8,833 bases of DNA, from positions 1 through 8,833 of the forward strand of contig CAMYJM010000258.1 in the NCBI GenBank assembly GCA_947258635.1, given 5' to 3'. The notes under the pieces are model-generated. The model saw only the letters and a program-made list of their open reading frames with translations, searched no databases and was not told where the DNA came from. Within the stretch, counting starts at the first letter, position 1; each line of letters opens with the position of its first letter. Position numbers and translations under genes: made by a program. Below, piece by piece: positions 1-6,966 of the stretch. The stretch comes from an uncultured Acidimicrobiaceae bacterium. Lineage in GTDB: Bacteria > Actinomycetota > Acidimicrobiia > Spongiisociales > UBA5794.

Positions 1-58
1 CCCGCGGATGGTTGAAGAATGGCCCACAGCCCGGCCGCTGACATCCCGATAGATCTGT

Positions 59-1531
59 ATGAAGAAGAAGGGTGGACTTGACCCCTATCGAGTGAAGCGA
101 GGGCTGGTCGCCACGACGGTAGCGGGAGCAACCGGCATGATGCTCGTCGCCTTTGCGATGGCGTTCTCCAATGCGGCCTCGGCGCGAGAGATCGCGGTGA
201 GCTCCCAGGAGCTGCAGTGGGCCAATGCCGCGGCCGGAACGGCTGCCGTCAGTCGGGCTGCGGTCAACCAGGCTCTGGTGTTTGCCGTCGACCACCGATT
301 GACGGTCGCGTCGGCCGAGGCGGCCAATCAAGCAAGAGCGGAGGCGCACGCCAGCCTCGATGCCCTCGCCAGCTACATCGAATCGGCTCCCGACAAGAAC
401 CGCACAGAGGTTGCCGATATCGAACAAGCCATCGCGTTGGGACGCACCGCACTCGCCCAGATGGAGCGAGGTGATATTCGCGACGCCGATGCCACGCTAA
501 CCCGTGACTTCGAACCGGCCTATGGGCAAGCCGCCGAGTCGCTCCACCGCCAACAACAGATCCAGGCCGCCCGCATCGACCGCGCCGCCTCGAGTGCCGG
601 GCGCACCGAGAACATCACCCGGCTGATAGTCACGCTTCTCATTCCCGGCGCCGCAATCATCATCCACCAGCTCATCATCCGCCGCCAATACCGAGAGCGC
701 GAGGTTCACATGCAGGCTCAGCTCGAGGCCGAGCGGGAGCTGAACCGGTCGAAGGACGAGTTCATCGCAGGCATTTCACACGAGCTGCGCACCCCACTGA
801 CCAGCATCTTCGGCTTCAGCGATTACTTGCTGGAGAAAGGCCTGATCGATCCCACGGAGTCGCTCGAGCTCATCGAGATGATCAACAACGATTCTGCCGA
901 ACTGTCGCGCATGGTCGATGACCTCCTGGCGGCAGCGCGGATCGACGCCGACGCACTCGCCTATGAGATCAAGCCGCTCGAGTTGAAGAGCGAGGTGGAG
1001 CATCTCGTCGACCAGTACCGTCGCGCCGGATCGCGGATCGAGGTCGTCGGGGCCCGCACGATCGGCCTCGCCGACCGTTCCCGGCTCCGCCAGATTCTGC
1101 GCAACCTGATCTCGAACGCCGAGCGGCACGGCGGCGACCTGATCGAGGTCGACGTCGCGGTAACCGACGGCACGGCTGCAATCCGGGTGCTCGACGACGG
1201 CGACGGCGTGAGCCAAGGCATGGAAGAGAGGTTGTTCTCTCGATTCGTGCACGATGGAAGCGAGACACTGCTTTCCGGGAGCATCGGGCTGGGCTTGGCC
1301 ATCGCCCGGCAAATGGCCCGCGACATGGGCGGCGACATCACGTACGAACGGGCCCTCGGGATGACCCTCTTCTCCGTGCTCTTGCCGCTGGCACCGCCGG
1401 ATGCCCTCCCCGAGCGGCGCCCCGAAGTGCCGGAAGCGCAGGTCTACTCCCAGCAGCGAGGCGGCGGCGTCACCGATGCGCCTCCCGCCGCCGATGACGA
1501 GTCGAGCCGGATGGTCGTGATGTTCGAATGA
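59..1531 (+). CDS. Membrane-bound sensor histidine kinase (HisKA + HATPase_c)
   Basis: Predicted two-component sensor kinase: an extracytoplasmic sensor controls autophosphorylation of a cytoplasmic histidine, then transfer to a response regulator not seen here. 490 residues. TM1 is about 15-38, a helical Ala/Glu-rich extracytoplasmic region about 43-186, TM2 about 187-207. A charged coiled-coil-like linker (208-232) leads directly to the H-box FIAGISHELRTPL with phospho-acceptor His241; I see no clear HAMP domain. The ATPase domain has the N-box NLISNAERHG (Asn353), G1 box DDGDG (379-383), F-box LFSRF and G2 box GSIGLGLA (from about 408). Residues after about 445 form a Pro/Glu-rich tail not needed for the kinase fold. 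The ATG at 59 is preceded by an in-frame TAG at 50-52 and lacks a clear Shine-Dalgarno; an in-frame GTG at 92 is an alternative start. The stop overlaps the next start (ATGA). The ligand is unknown. Confidence 0.93.
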   Translation: MKKKGGLDPYRVKRGLVATTVAGATGMMLVAFAMAFSNAASAREIAVSSQELQWANAAAGTAAVSRAAVNQALVFAVDHRLTVASAEAANQARAEAHASLDALASYIESAPDKNRTEVADIEQAIALGRTALAQMERGDIRDADATLTRDFEPAYGQAAESLHRQQQIQAARIDRAASSAGRTENITRLIVTLLIPGAAIIIHQLIIRRQYREREVHMQAQLEAERELNRSKDEFIAGISHELRTPLTSIFGFSDYLLEKGLIDPTESLELIEMINNDSAELSRMVDDLLAAARIDADALAYEIKPLELKSEVEHLVDQYRRAGSRIEVVGARTIGLADRSRLRQILRNLISNAERHGGDLIEVDVAVTDGTAAIRVLDDGDGVSQGMEERLFSRFVHDGSETLLSGSIGLGLAIARQMARDMGGDITYERALGMTLFSVLLPLAPPDALPERRPEVPEAQVYSQQRGGGVTDAPPAADDESSRMVVMFE

Positions 1532-2676
1532 AGCGGCGACTCGGCATCGCAGGTATGGCGGTCGGCGCATGGCTGCTGACCGTCGTGGTCATTGCTCCGG
1601 TGACCCCCGCCCTGGCGGCCCCGACTGGTCGAGCCGCCCGGGTCGAATACTCCTTCAAAGACAACTTCTCCTCGAACCAGTACAACGGGAACAGCGGCAC
1701 CGACGCATACGATGGTCCGTGGTGGGAGTCGCTCGATTGGGGTGGGTCCAAGAAAGGGGCCGTCACCGTCGTCGAGGACGGAAACTGCCCCCGCTCCAGC
1801 TGCGCCCGCATCGCCGGGGAGACTGAGTTCTGGGGCACCGGTCTCGCTCGCCGGGCCGATATCGAAGACGCGGCGACCGCCACCCTCAAATTCAAGTACC
1901 GGATGGAGCTCGACGAACCTGCGACCGGTCGACTCGAAGTTGCCGTGTTCGATGGCTGGAACTGGACGACCCTCGACTCGGTCGACCTCGCCAACGAGCA
2001 GGATGACGTCGTCCACACCAAGTCGTACGACGTGCTCGCCCACGCGTCACGGTTCTTCACGGTCGGGTTATTCGCGTACGGGGAGTGGTCCGGCGCCGTA
2101 TTCATCGATGACGTCAAAGTGTTCGGCCTCTGGGAAGACGCCTCCACGACCATCACCGATCCACCGGCCTCGTCAACTACGACGACCGTAGCGCCGACCA
2201 CCACCACGTCGACCGTGCCCTCCTCCACCACCACGACCACCGCGCCTCCGGCAACGACGACAACATCGGTGGCACCCCCGACTACGACGAGCCGCCCCCC
2301 AACCGCGACGACAAGGCCGCCCACCACGGAGCCCCCGGCCACCGCCCCACCGACTACGACGCTGCTGCCGACGACAACAACAACGACCCGCCCCCCGTCC
2401 ACCGAACTGCCGCTCACGAACGATCAGCGATACAAGGACAAAAGCGACCTGGCCTTCTTCGCATTCGATGATGGGCTGGCAACGACCTCCGGCGACTTGG
2501 CGACAATGCCCGGCGAAGTTGGCCTGCCGAAACCGGGTCCGGTGACGCAGATCATGGCATCGGTGACCGTCACCGCGGTCACGATCCGGTCTCACCTGCT
2601 GTCGGCGATTGCCCTCGGACTACTGATCGCTGCCGCCGCGGTGATCGGCCTCGGACGTCGCGGGGAGAGCCGGTAG
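1528..2676 (+). CDS. Secreted, C-terminally anchored surface protein with Thr-rich stalk
   Basis: Not recognised as a named family. 382 residues in five parts. Residues 1-30 are a signal peptide (MKRR, hydrophobic core, ALA cleavage site). Residues about 38-203 form a globular, Trp/Asp/Gly-rich region with alternating strands ending in AVFIDDVKVFG; this resembles beta-sandwich (jelly-roll, MAM- or CBM-like) extracellular domains, by appearance only. Its only two cysteines, Cys87 and Cys92, could form a small disulfide loop. Residues about 206-292 are a low-complexity Thr/Pro/Ser stalk with TTTT runs, likely extended and possibly glycosylated. Residues about 293-355 are a juxtamembrane segment, followed by a TM helix at about 356-376 and the basic tail RRGESR, giving an outside-facing domain. 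The start overlaps the kinase stop (ATGA) and has no strong Shine-Dalgarno, so translation is probably coupled. It could be a ligand-binding or adhesion partner of the kinase; that role is inference. Confidence 0.85.
   Translation: MKRRLGIAGMAVGAWLLTVVVIAPVTPALAAPTGRAARVEYSFKDNFSSNQYNGNSGTDAYDGPWWESLDWGGSKKGAVTVVEDGNCPRSSCARIAGETEFWGTGLARRADIEDAATATLKFKYRMELDEPATGRLEVAVFDGWNWTTLDSVDLANEQDDVVHTKSYDVLAHASRFFTVGLFAYGEWSGAVFIDDVKVFGLWEDASTTITDPPASSTTTTVAPTTTTSTVPSSTTTTTAPPATTTTSVAPPTTTSRPPTATTRPPTTEPPATAPPTTTLLPTTTTTTRPPSTELPLTNDQRYKDKSDLAFFAFDDGLATTSGDLATMPGEVGLPKPGPVTQIMASVTVTAVTIRSHLLSAIALGLLIAAAAVIGLGRRGESR
2154..2405 (+). repeat. Thr/Pro low-complexity coding repeat (mucin-like stalk)
   Basis: Irregular runs of ACN (Thr) and CCN (Pro) codons with scattered Ser, encoding blocks such as TTTTVAPTTTTSTVP. 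Third positions vary (ACC, ACG, ACT, ACA), so the protein composition rather than the DNA sequence is maintained. Such tracts tend to change length between strains. The strong strand bias also creates a long Val/Gly-rich open frame on the opposite strand that is not a gene. Confidence 0.85.
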
Positions 2677-2696
2677 CTGGTCAACCGACGTCGAGG
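2649..2696. terminator. Candidate bidirectional terminator between convergent genes
   Basis: An imperfect inverted repeat: CCTCGGACGTCG at 2649-2660 pairs with CGACGTCGAGG at 2686-2696, giving 11 base pairs with one bulged G and a loop of about 25 bases. It spans both stop codons of the convergent surface-protein and oxidoreductase genes, which lie 4 bases apart. No T-tract follows on either strand, and both arms are coding, so chance is possible. Confidence 0.35.
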
Positions 2697-3658
2697 ACGA
2701 TCTTGCCCATGGCCCGCCGGGCGCTGATGACCTCGCATGCCTGGGCGAACTCGTCCAGCGAATAAGTCGCCGTCACCCGAGGGCGGATCTCGCCCCGGCT
2801 CACCATCGCCAGCAGCTCGCCGTAGTTGGCGGCGTTTCCCGCCGGGTCGTGTTCGACCCAGCTACCCCAATACACACCCACGATGCTCAGGCCCTTGAGG
2901 AGCGGCAGGTTGAGCCTTATCGAGGGTATGTCCCCAGCCGCGAAACCGATGACGAGGTAGCGGCCTCCCCACGCCAGCGAGCGCAAAGCCGGCTCGGCCA
3001 AGGAGCCGCCGACCGGGTCGTAGACGACGTCGGGCCCCGCGCCGTTTGTGAGGGCGCGCACGGCCTCCTTGAGATCGTTTGTGGTGTAGTTGATCCCGTC
3101 GCTCGCGCCCAGTGACCTGGCGAAATCGATCTTCTCGTCAGATCCGGCGGCGGCAATCACGCGGGCCCCCATCACCGCACCGAGCTCGACCGCCGCCGCC
3201 CCTACGCCGCCGGCCGCTCCGAGGACGAGGAGCGTCTCGCCGGGGCGCAGCTGAGCCCGCTGCCGCAGGGCGTAGTAGGAGGTGGCATAGGTGAGGGTGA
3301 ACCCGGCGGCCTCGGCAAAGCTCAGCTCCGGCGCCTTCGGCAGCACCCTGAACGCCGGCAGCTGCACCATCTCGGCAAAGGCGCCGCTGACGCTCAGAAA
3401 AGCCACTTCGTCCCCGACCCGGACGGCGTCGACTCCGGCACCCGTTGCCGCCACGATGCCCGATCCCTCGGCACCGGGAACGAACGGCAGATCGGGCTGG
3501 ACTTGATAGTCCCCCTGGATCATGAGGAGATCCGGGAAGTTCAGGGCGGCGGCTTTGACGTCCACGACGATCTCGCCGGGCCCCGGAACCGGATCGGGCA
3601 GATCCACGACGCGATGTGCCGCCGGGGGGCCCAGCTTCTCGACGAGTAGGGCGCGCAC
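2681..3658 (-). CDS. Zinc-independent MDR oxidoreductase, NADPH:quinone reductase-like
   Basis: Medium-chain dehydrogenase/reductase of the quinone oxidoreductase type, expected to reduce quinones or activated alkenes (enoyl-type substrates) with NADPH in the cytoplasm. 325 residues, normal for the family. The N-terminal GroES-like domain carries the ALNFPDLLMIQGDY stretch (Asn40, Asp43) and PGAEGSGIV (61-69). The Rossmann domain has the nucleotide loop LGAAGGVG (146-153). The only cysteine is Cys308, so the catalytic and structural zinc sites of alcohol dehydrogenases are absent. The start is GTG at 3658 with no strong Shine-Dalgarno. It lies 46 bases after the thiolase stop and is the last gene of the minus-strand run, where it could act on acyl-CoA-derived or unsaturated substrates; the exact substrate cannot be read from sequence. 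Confidence 0.9.
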   Translation of the reverse strand: MRALLVEKLGPPAAHRVVDLPDPVPGPGEIVVDVKAAALNFPDLLMIQGDYQVQPDLPFVPGAEGSGIVAATGAGVDAVRVGDEVAFLSVSGAFAEMVQLPAFRVLPKAPELSFAEAAGFTLTYATSYYALRQRAQLRPGETLLVLGAAGGVGAAAVELGAVMGARVIAAAGSDEKIDFARSLGASDGINYTTNDLKEAVRALTNGAGPDVVYDPVGGSLAEPALRSLAWGGRYLVIGFAAGDIPSIRLNLPLLKGLSIVGVYWGSWVEHDPAGNAANYGELLAMVSRGEIRPRVTATYSLDEFAQACEVISARRAMGKIVLDVG

Positions 3659-3704
3659 TAAGGAACCGCCGCACTATCGCTCGGGGTGTCTCCGCGAATG
3701 GCCA

Positions 3705-4771
3705 CTAGGCGACCTCAAAGAGCCCGGCGGCCCCCATCCCGCCACCGACGCACATCGTGACCACGACGTAGCGCACGCCGCGGCGCCGCCCCTCGATCAA
3801 GGCATGGCCCACCATTCGAGCGCCCGACATCCCGTAGGGGTGGCCAATCGATATCGAGCCGCCGTCCACGTTGTAGATCTCGTTGTCGATCCCGAGCTTG
3901 TCGCGACAGTAGAGCGCCTGAACGGCAAAGGCCTCGTTCAACTCCCAGAGCCCGATGTCGCCCACGTCCAGCCCGGCTCTATCGAGCAGCTTGGGGATGG
4001 CATACACGGGACCGATGCCCATCTCGTCGGGCGACACCCCGGCGACCGCCATTCCCCGGTAATAGCCGAGCGGTTCGATGTTGCGTTGCGTCGCGGCGGC
4101 GGCCTCCATAACGACTGTGGCGGCGGCTCCATCCGATAGCTGGCTGGCGTTACCGGCGGTGATCTGTCCTCGAGCGCCTTGGTGGCCGTGACCGGAACGA
4201 TCTCGGCATCGAGCCGACCCGCCTCCTGTGCCGCGGCGGTGCGCTGCTGGCTCTGCAGGGAGTATTCATCCTGCTGCTCGCGGCTGATGGCGTACCTCTC
4301 GGCCACCACCTCTGCGGTTTTGAGCATCGGCATGTAGGCATCCGGGTGGGTCTTCAGCAGTCGCGGGTCCGACGAGCGATGGAGGTTGTGATGCTCGTTC
4401 TGCACGAGGCTGATGGATTCGACACCACCGGCCACAACAACCGGTGCCTTATCGACGATCACCTGCTTGGCCGCCGTCGCAACGGCCATGAGGCCCGAGG
4501 AACACTGCCGGTCCATCGTCATGCCGCTCACCTCCACCGGCAGACCGGCCGCCAGAGCGGCCAGGCGCCCGATGTTGTACCCGGTCGTGCCCTGAGGCAT
4601 GGCACAGCCCATGATCACGTCGTCGACCTCTGCGGGCTCGATTCCCGCCCTGGCGACGGCAGCCGTGATTGCGTGGGCCGCCAGCGTCGGGCCCTCCAGA
4701 TTGTTGAAGGCGCCGCGATATGCCCGGCCGATCGGGGTCCGGGCGGCCGAGACGATGACTGCTTCTCTCAT
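3705..4771 (-). pseudogene. Acetyl-CoA acyltransferase (thiolase) with internal deletion and frameshift
   Basis: Thiolase that would cleave 3-ketoacyl-CoA (or condense acyl-CoAs). The reading frame is broken near 4166. The N-terminal part (4771 to about 4166, 202 residues) runs from MREAVIVSAARTPIGRAY through the nucleophile Cys90 (MDRQCSSGL) to IVPVTATKALED. The C-terminal part (about 4166 to 3705, 153 residues) resumes in another frame at QITAGNASQLSDG and includes ELNEAFA, the catalytic-histidine motif GHPYGMSG and CVGGGMGAAGLFEV. Together they give about 355 residues against roughly 390-400 for the family. The segment between the IVPV strand and ITAGNAS is missing, so this is a deletion of about 40 codons with net length 3n+1, not a one-base slip. 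The ATG at 4771 overlaps the hydratase stop (ATGA) and has AGGAG at 4779-4783, 7 bases upstream. All catalytic motifs survive, pointing to a very recent event or an assembly error. An upstream in-frame start at 4810 is less likely. Confidence 0.85.
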
Positions 4772-5232
4772 TTGGTTTCTCCTAGTGATGTGATGTGCAG
4801 GCTCAGCCACCGCGCGACCAGGGCCGGCGTGTCCTCACCCCGAATCTCTACTGTCACTTCGTATTCCACGAGGAACTGCCCGGGGTCTCGCTCGGTGACG
4901 TCGGCGACAGTCACGTGAGCGCGCACTTCCGAGCCCACTCGAACCGGGGCCAGGAACCGGATCTTGTTGAAGCCGTAGTTGAAGCTCATCACGAGGTTGT
5001 CCGGTGGCGCCATCAGCTGCGACGCGAGATGAACCAGCAATGAGAGGGTGAGGAAACCGTGAGCGATGGTGCCGCCCAACGGGCTCGCCGCGGCCGCGGC
5101 CTCGTCAACATGGATGAACTGATGGTCGATCGTGACGTCGGCGAAGTCGTTGACCCGCTGCTGATCAATGAGAAACCAGTCGCTGTACCCGAGGTCGGTC
5201 CCGGTCCGGCTGAGGAAGTCCGTGGTCTCCAT
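4768..5232 (-). CDS. MaoC-like (R)-specific enoyl-CoA hydratase
   Basis: Single hot-dog-fold hydratase, predicted to add water to trans-2-enoyl-CoA giving (R)-3-hydroxyacyl-CoA in the cytoplasm. 154 residues, the usual length for the stand-alone MaoC type. The catalytic Asp36 and His41 sit in IDHQFIHVDEAAA (D-x4-H), followed by GTIAHGFLTLSLL and FNYGFNKIRFLAPVRVG, the hydratase-2 pattern. From memory the sequence resembles the mycobacterial HtdZ (Rv0130) group. The ATG at 5232 has AGGAG at 5246-5250 with a long 13-base spacer; no better in-frame start is present. It begins 24 bases after the rpiA stop and its TGA overlaps the thiolase ATG, so these two genes are translationally coupled and probably act on the same acyl-CoA pool. 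Confidence 0.92.
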   Translation of the reverse strand: METTDFLSRTGTDLGYSDWFLIDQQRVNDFADVTIDHQFIHVDEAAAAASPLGGTIAHGFLTLSLLVHLASQLMAPPDNLVMSFNYGFNKIRFLAPVRVGSEVRAHVTVADVTERDPGQFLVEYEVTVEIRGEDTPALVARWLSLHITSLGETK

Positions 5233-5256
5233 GGCGCTCGCTTCACTCCTTCTCTC

Positions 5257-5946
5257 TCAGGCCGGTCGTCCGGCATCGATACGACGGATGCCGCCGCTGC
5301 CGGCAACATAGGCGACGGCAGCGATACCGACGAATATGCCGGTCGCGAGCACACCGGGAATCATGTGCAGCTCGGCATCGAACGCCGCCGCGTCGCGTAT
5401 CGGGCCGACCGCCAGATCGACGATGTAGTTGCCGTTGTCCGTTACGAACGGCGCCTCATCGGCGCTGCGCAACTGCGGGTGGCCCAGCCGCGCCAGCGTC
5501 GCCGTCGTGATGGCGATCCCGAACCGGGCGACTTCGAGCGGGATGTCGAACGTCGTGCCGAGGGCCTCCACGAGCTTGGAATCATCCGAGATGACCACAA
5601 ACCGGTCTGCCGCGGCGGCGATGACCTTCTCGCGCAGCAGGGCCCCGCCGCCGCCCTTGGTGAGGGCCAGGTCCGGGGCTATCTCGTCGGCCCCGTCGAT
5701 CGCCAAATCGATGGGGGCCGTGCCGGGCTCGATGAGGGGGATCCCCACCGCACGGGCCAGATCATCGGTCGCCTGCGATGTGGGAACCCCGACGACTCGA
5801 TCGAGATGTCCGGAGGCGAGCCGCTTCCCGATCTCACGGACCGCATGGGCAGCCGTCGAGCCGGTACCGAGACCGACGACCATTCCCGAGGCGACCTCCT
5901 CTACGGCGGCGATCGCCGCGGCCGCTTTCATCGCATTCCGTTCCAT
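5257..5946 (-). CDS. rpiA: Ribose-5-phosphate isomerase A
   Basis: Interconverts ribose 5-phosphate and ribulose 5-phosphate in the non-oxidative pentose phosphate pathway. With the chosen start it is 229 residues, the normal RpiA size. Diagnostic motifs are GLGTGSTA (25-32, phosphate binding), DGADEI (84-89; Asp84 and Asp87 match the E. coli active-site aspartates), KGGGGALLREK (97-107, with Lys97 and the catalytic-base Glu106) and PGVLATGIF near the C-terminus. The ATG at 5946 is preferred because GGAGG (5951-5955) lies 4 bases upstream; the open frame extends to a GTG at 5994, which would add 16 atypical residues. It lies between the DUF5996 gene (54 bases) and the hydratase gene (24 bases), an unusual setting since its pathway is unrelated to acyl-CoA turnover. 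Confidence 0.95.
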   Translation of the reverse strand: MERNAMKAAAAIAAVEEVASGMVVGLGTGSTAAHAVREIGKRLASGHLDRVVGVPTSQATDDLARAVGIPLIEPGTAPIDLAIDGADEIAPDLALTKGGGGALLREKVIAAAADRFVVISDDSKLVEALGTTFDIPLEVARFGIAITTATLARLGHPQLRSADEAPFVTDNGNYIVDLAVGPIRDAAAFDAELHMIPGVLATGIFVGIAAVAYVAGSGGIRRIDAGRPA

Positions 5947-6000
5947 GGCGCCTCCGGTCGTGGCGCGCATGTTGCCATGCAACGGCACCTCCACAAAAGC

Positions 6001-6828
6001 TCACCCGCGCGCCAGCAGCGTCGGGGCCGCCGCCGAGTACACCGCGCTGAGGTAGTCGAGTACCCGGTCCGCCGCGCTTTCGTCACCGGCCAGCGCGTCG
6101 TAGTGGAGCATCGATCCCTGCCAGCCCTCGGTGTGCCACTCGGCGCCGGATGGAAGCTCCACCCCGAGAAGGGCGTCGCTCTCGAAGGGCCACGGGTTGG
6201 CGTACCAATATGGCCGCCCCCCCGGGTAGAACCCGAAATTGCATTGTGCCGGGAGCTTCTGCAGCTCTCCATGCTCCTCGTATTCTTCGATCCGGGTCCC
6301 AAACCACTCGAAAGCCAGATCGAAGCCGTGGGGCCACAACTGGAGCGGGCCGACGTTGTCGCCGAGGCGATCCCGATGGGTGGCCAGAACGTCGTGGATC
6401 GCCGTGAGGATCTCGAAGAAGGCGGCGGCCGCAACCGGGTCATATTGTCGCTCCTCGTCGGACTCGAACTTGTCCCGGGCGTAGTCCCCGGTCAATCCCA
6501 ATTCCGCCACGGCTGCGATGACGGCGTCACCCATCTGCGTGCCGGTGAGGCCGTCGCCGATGGCAATGGCCCGGCGCGTCTTCCCGTTGACCTCGACCAC
6601 GACCTCATGGGTCGAGAGATCGAGGCGCAGGCCGAAGGTGCCGCCACCGGGCAGCGCCATCGTGTCGGTTTCGAGGCCACGCTCGGTGACGTTGAGCGAT
6701 ACGTGCCACCACTTGGGGTGCGGTTCGGCATGAATGCGGGGAATCACCCCAATGGCATGGGCGTACTGATGGAGCGTGGCCCGGGTTGGCTCGAGGTTCT
6801 CCGGCATTGTGGCCAAGCTGTGGGTCAC
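6001..6828 (-). CDS. DUF5996 family protein
   Basis: Function unknown. 275 residues, cytoplasmic (no signal peptide or TM helix). The pattern fits the DUF5996 family: an N-terminal TLHQYAHAIGVIP segment, the WWHVSLNVTERGL stretch (40-52), a central acidic helical region (about 115-155), LQLWPHGFDLAFEW (162-175) and the aromatic-rich block FGFYPGGRPYWYANPWPF (198-215). Family assignment is from memory of these motifs. The GTG at 6828 is chosen because GGAGG (6833-6837) lies 4 bases upstream, the same spacing as at rpiA; the ATG at 6807 is the alternative and lacks a site. It is the first gene of the minus-strand run and reads away from the membrane-protein gene across a 138-base intergenic region, so the operon promoter probably lies there. 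Confidence 0.85.
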   Translation of the reverse strand: MTHSLATMPENLEPTRATLHQYAHAIGVIPRIHAEPHPKWWHVSLNVTERGLETDTMALPGGGTFGLRLDLSTHEVVVEVNGKTRRAIAIGDGLTGTQMGDAVIAAVAELGLTGDYARDKFESDEERQYDPVAAAAFFEILTAIHDVLATHRDRLGDNVGPLQLWPHGFDLAFEWFGTRIEEYEEHGELQKLPAQCNFGFYPGGRPYWYANPWPFESDALLGVELPSGAEWHTEGWQGSMLHYDALAGDESAADRVLDYLSAVYSAAAPTLLARG

Positions 6829-6966
6829 GATTCCTCCACTGGTTCGACGTGTCCCGTACAGCACGCCGTCCCCTTCCCGAATTCCGCGAAAGCACGGGAA
6901 TGCGACAAATCGACTCCTACAGTGATGGCAACGGCAGGTTCCGCAGCCTGCCCGAAAAGAGTTGAG
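6829..6966. promoter_or_regulatory. Divergent intergenic region with candidate promoter and inverted repeat
   Basis: This 138-base gap separates the divergent DUF5996 and membrane-protein genes, so it should hold a promoter for each. On the plus strand TACAGT at 6918-6923 fits the actinobacterial -10 pattern TANNNT and would start transcription near 6930; no good -35 is visible. TTCCCG (6874-6879) and CGGGAA (6895-6900) form a 6-base inverted repeat with a 15-base spacer, a possible operator, though repeats this short can arise by chance. I see no clear minus-strand -10. Confidence 0.3.

Noticed and set aside
776..1570. Minus-strand open frame of 264 codons opposite the histidine kinase
   Set aside because: The plus strand carries every kinase box in order; this is a high-GC antisense frame without recognisable motifs.
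1470..2417. Long minus-strand open frame with Val/Gly-rich repeats
   Set aside because: It is the complement of the Thr/Pro-rich stalk (ACN read backwards gives Val/Gly/Ser codons) and of the surface domain, whose signal peptide and TM helix make the plus strand the coding one.
2410..2550. LPLTN and LPKPG as possible sortase signals in the surface protein
   Set aside because: Neither matches LPxTG, and both lie some 20-60 residues before the hydrophobic helix rather than next to it. A plain C-terminal TM anchor explains the sequence.
3705..4109. The 3' thiolase part as an independent small gene starting at ATG 4109
   Set aside because: The conserved ITAGNASQLSDG block lies upstream of that ATG in the same frame, so the start would cut into the domain, and there is no ribosome site. 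It is the tail of the broken thiolase.
4109..4166. Programmed ribosomal frameshift joining the two thiolase halves
   Set aside because: A frameshift would not restore the roughly 40 missing residues and no slippery heptamer is evident at the junction.
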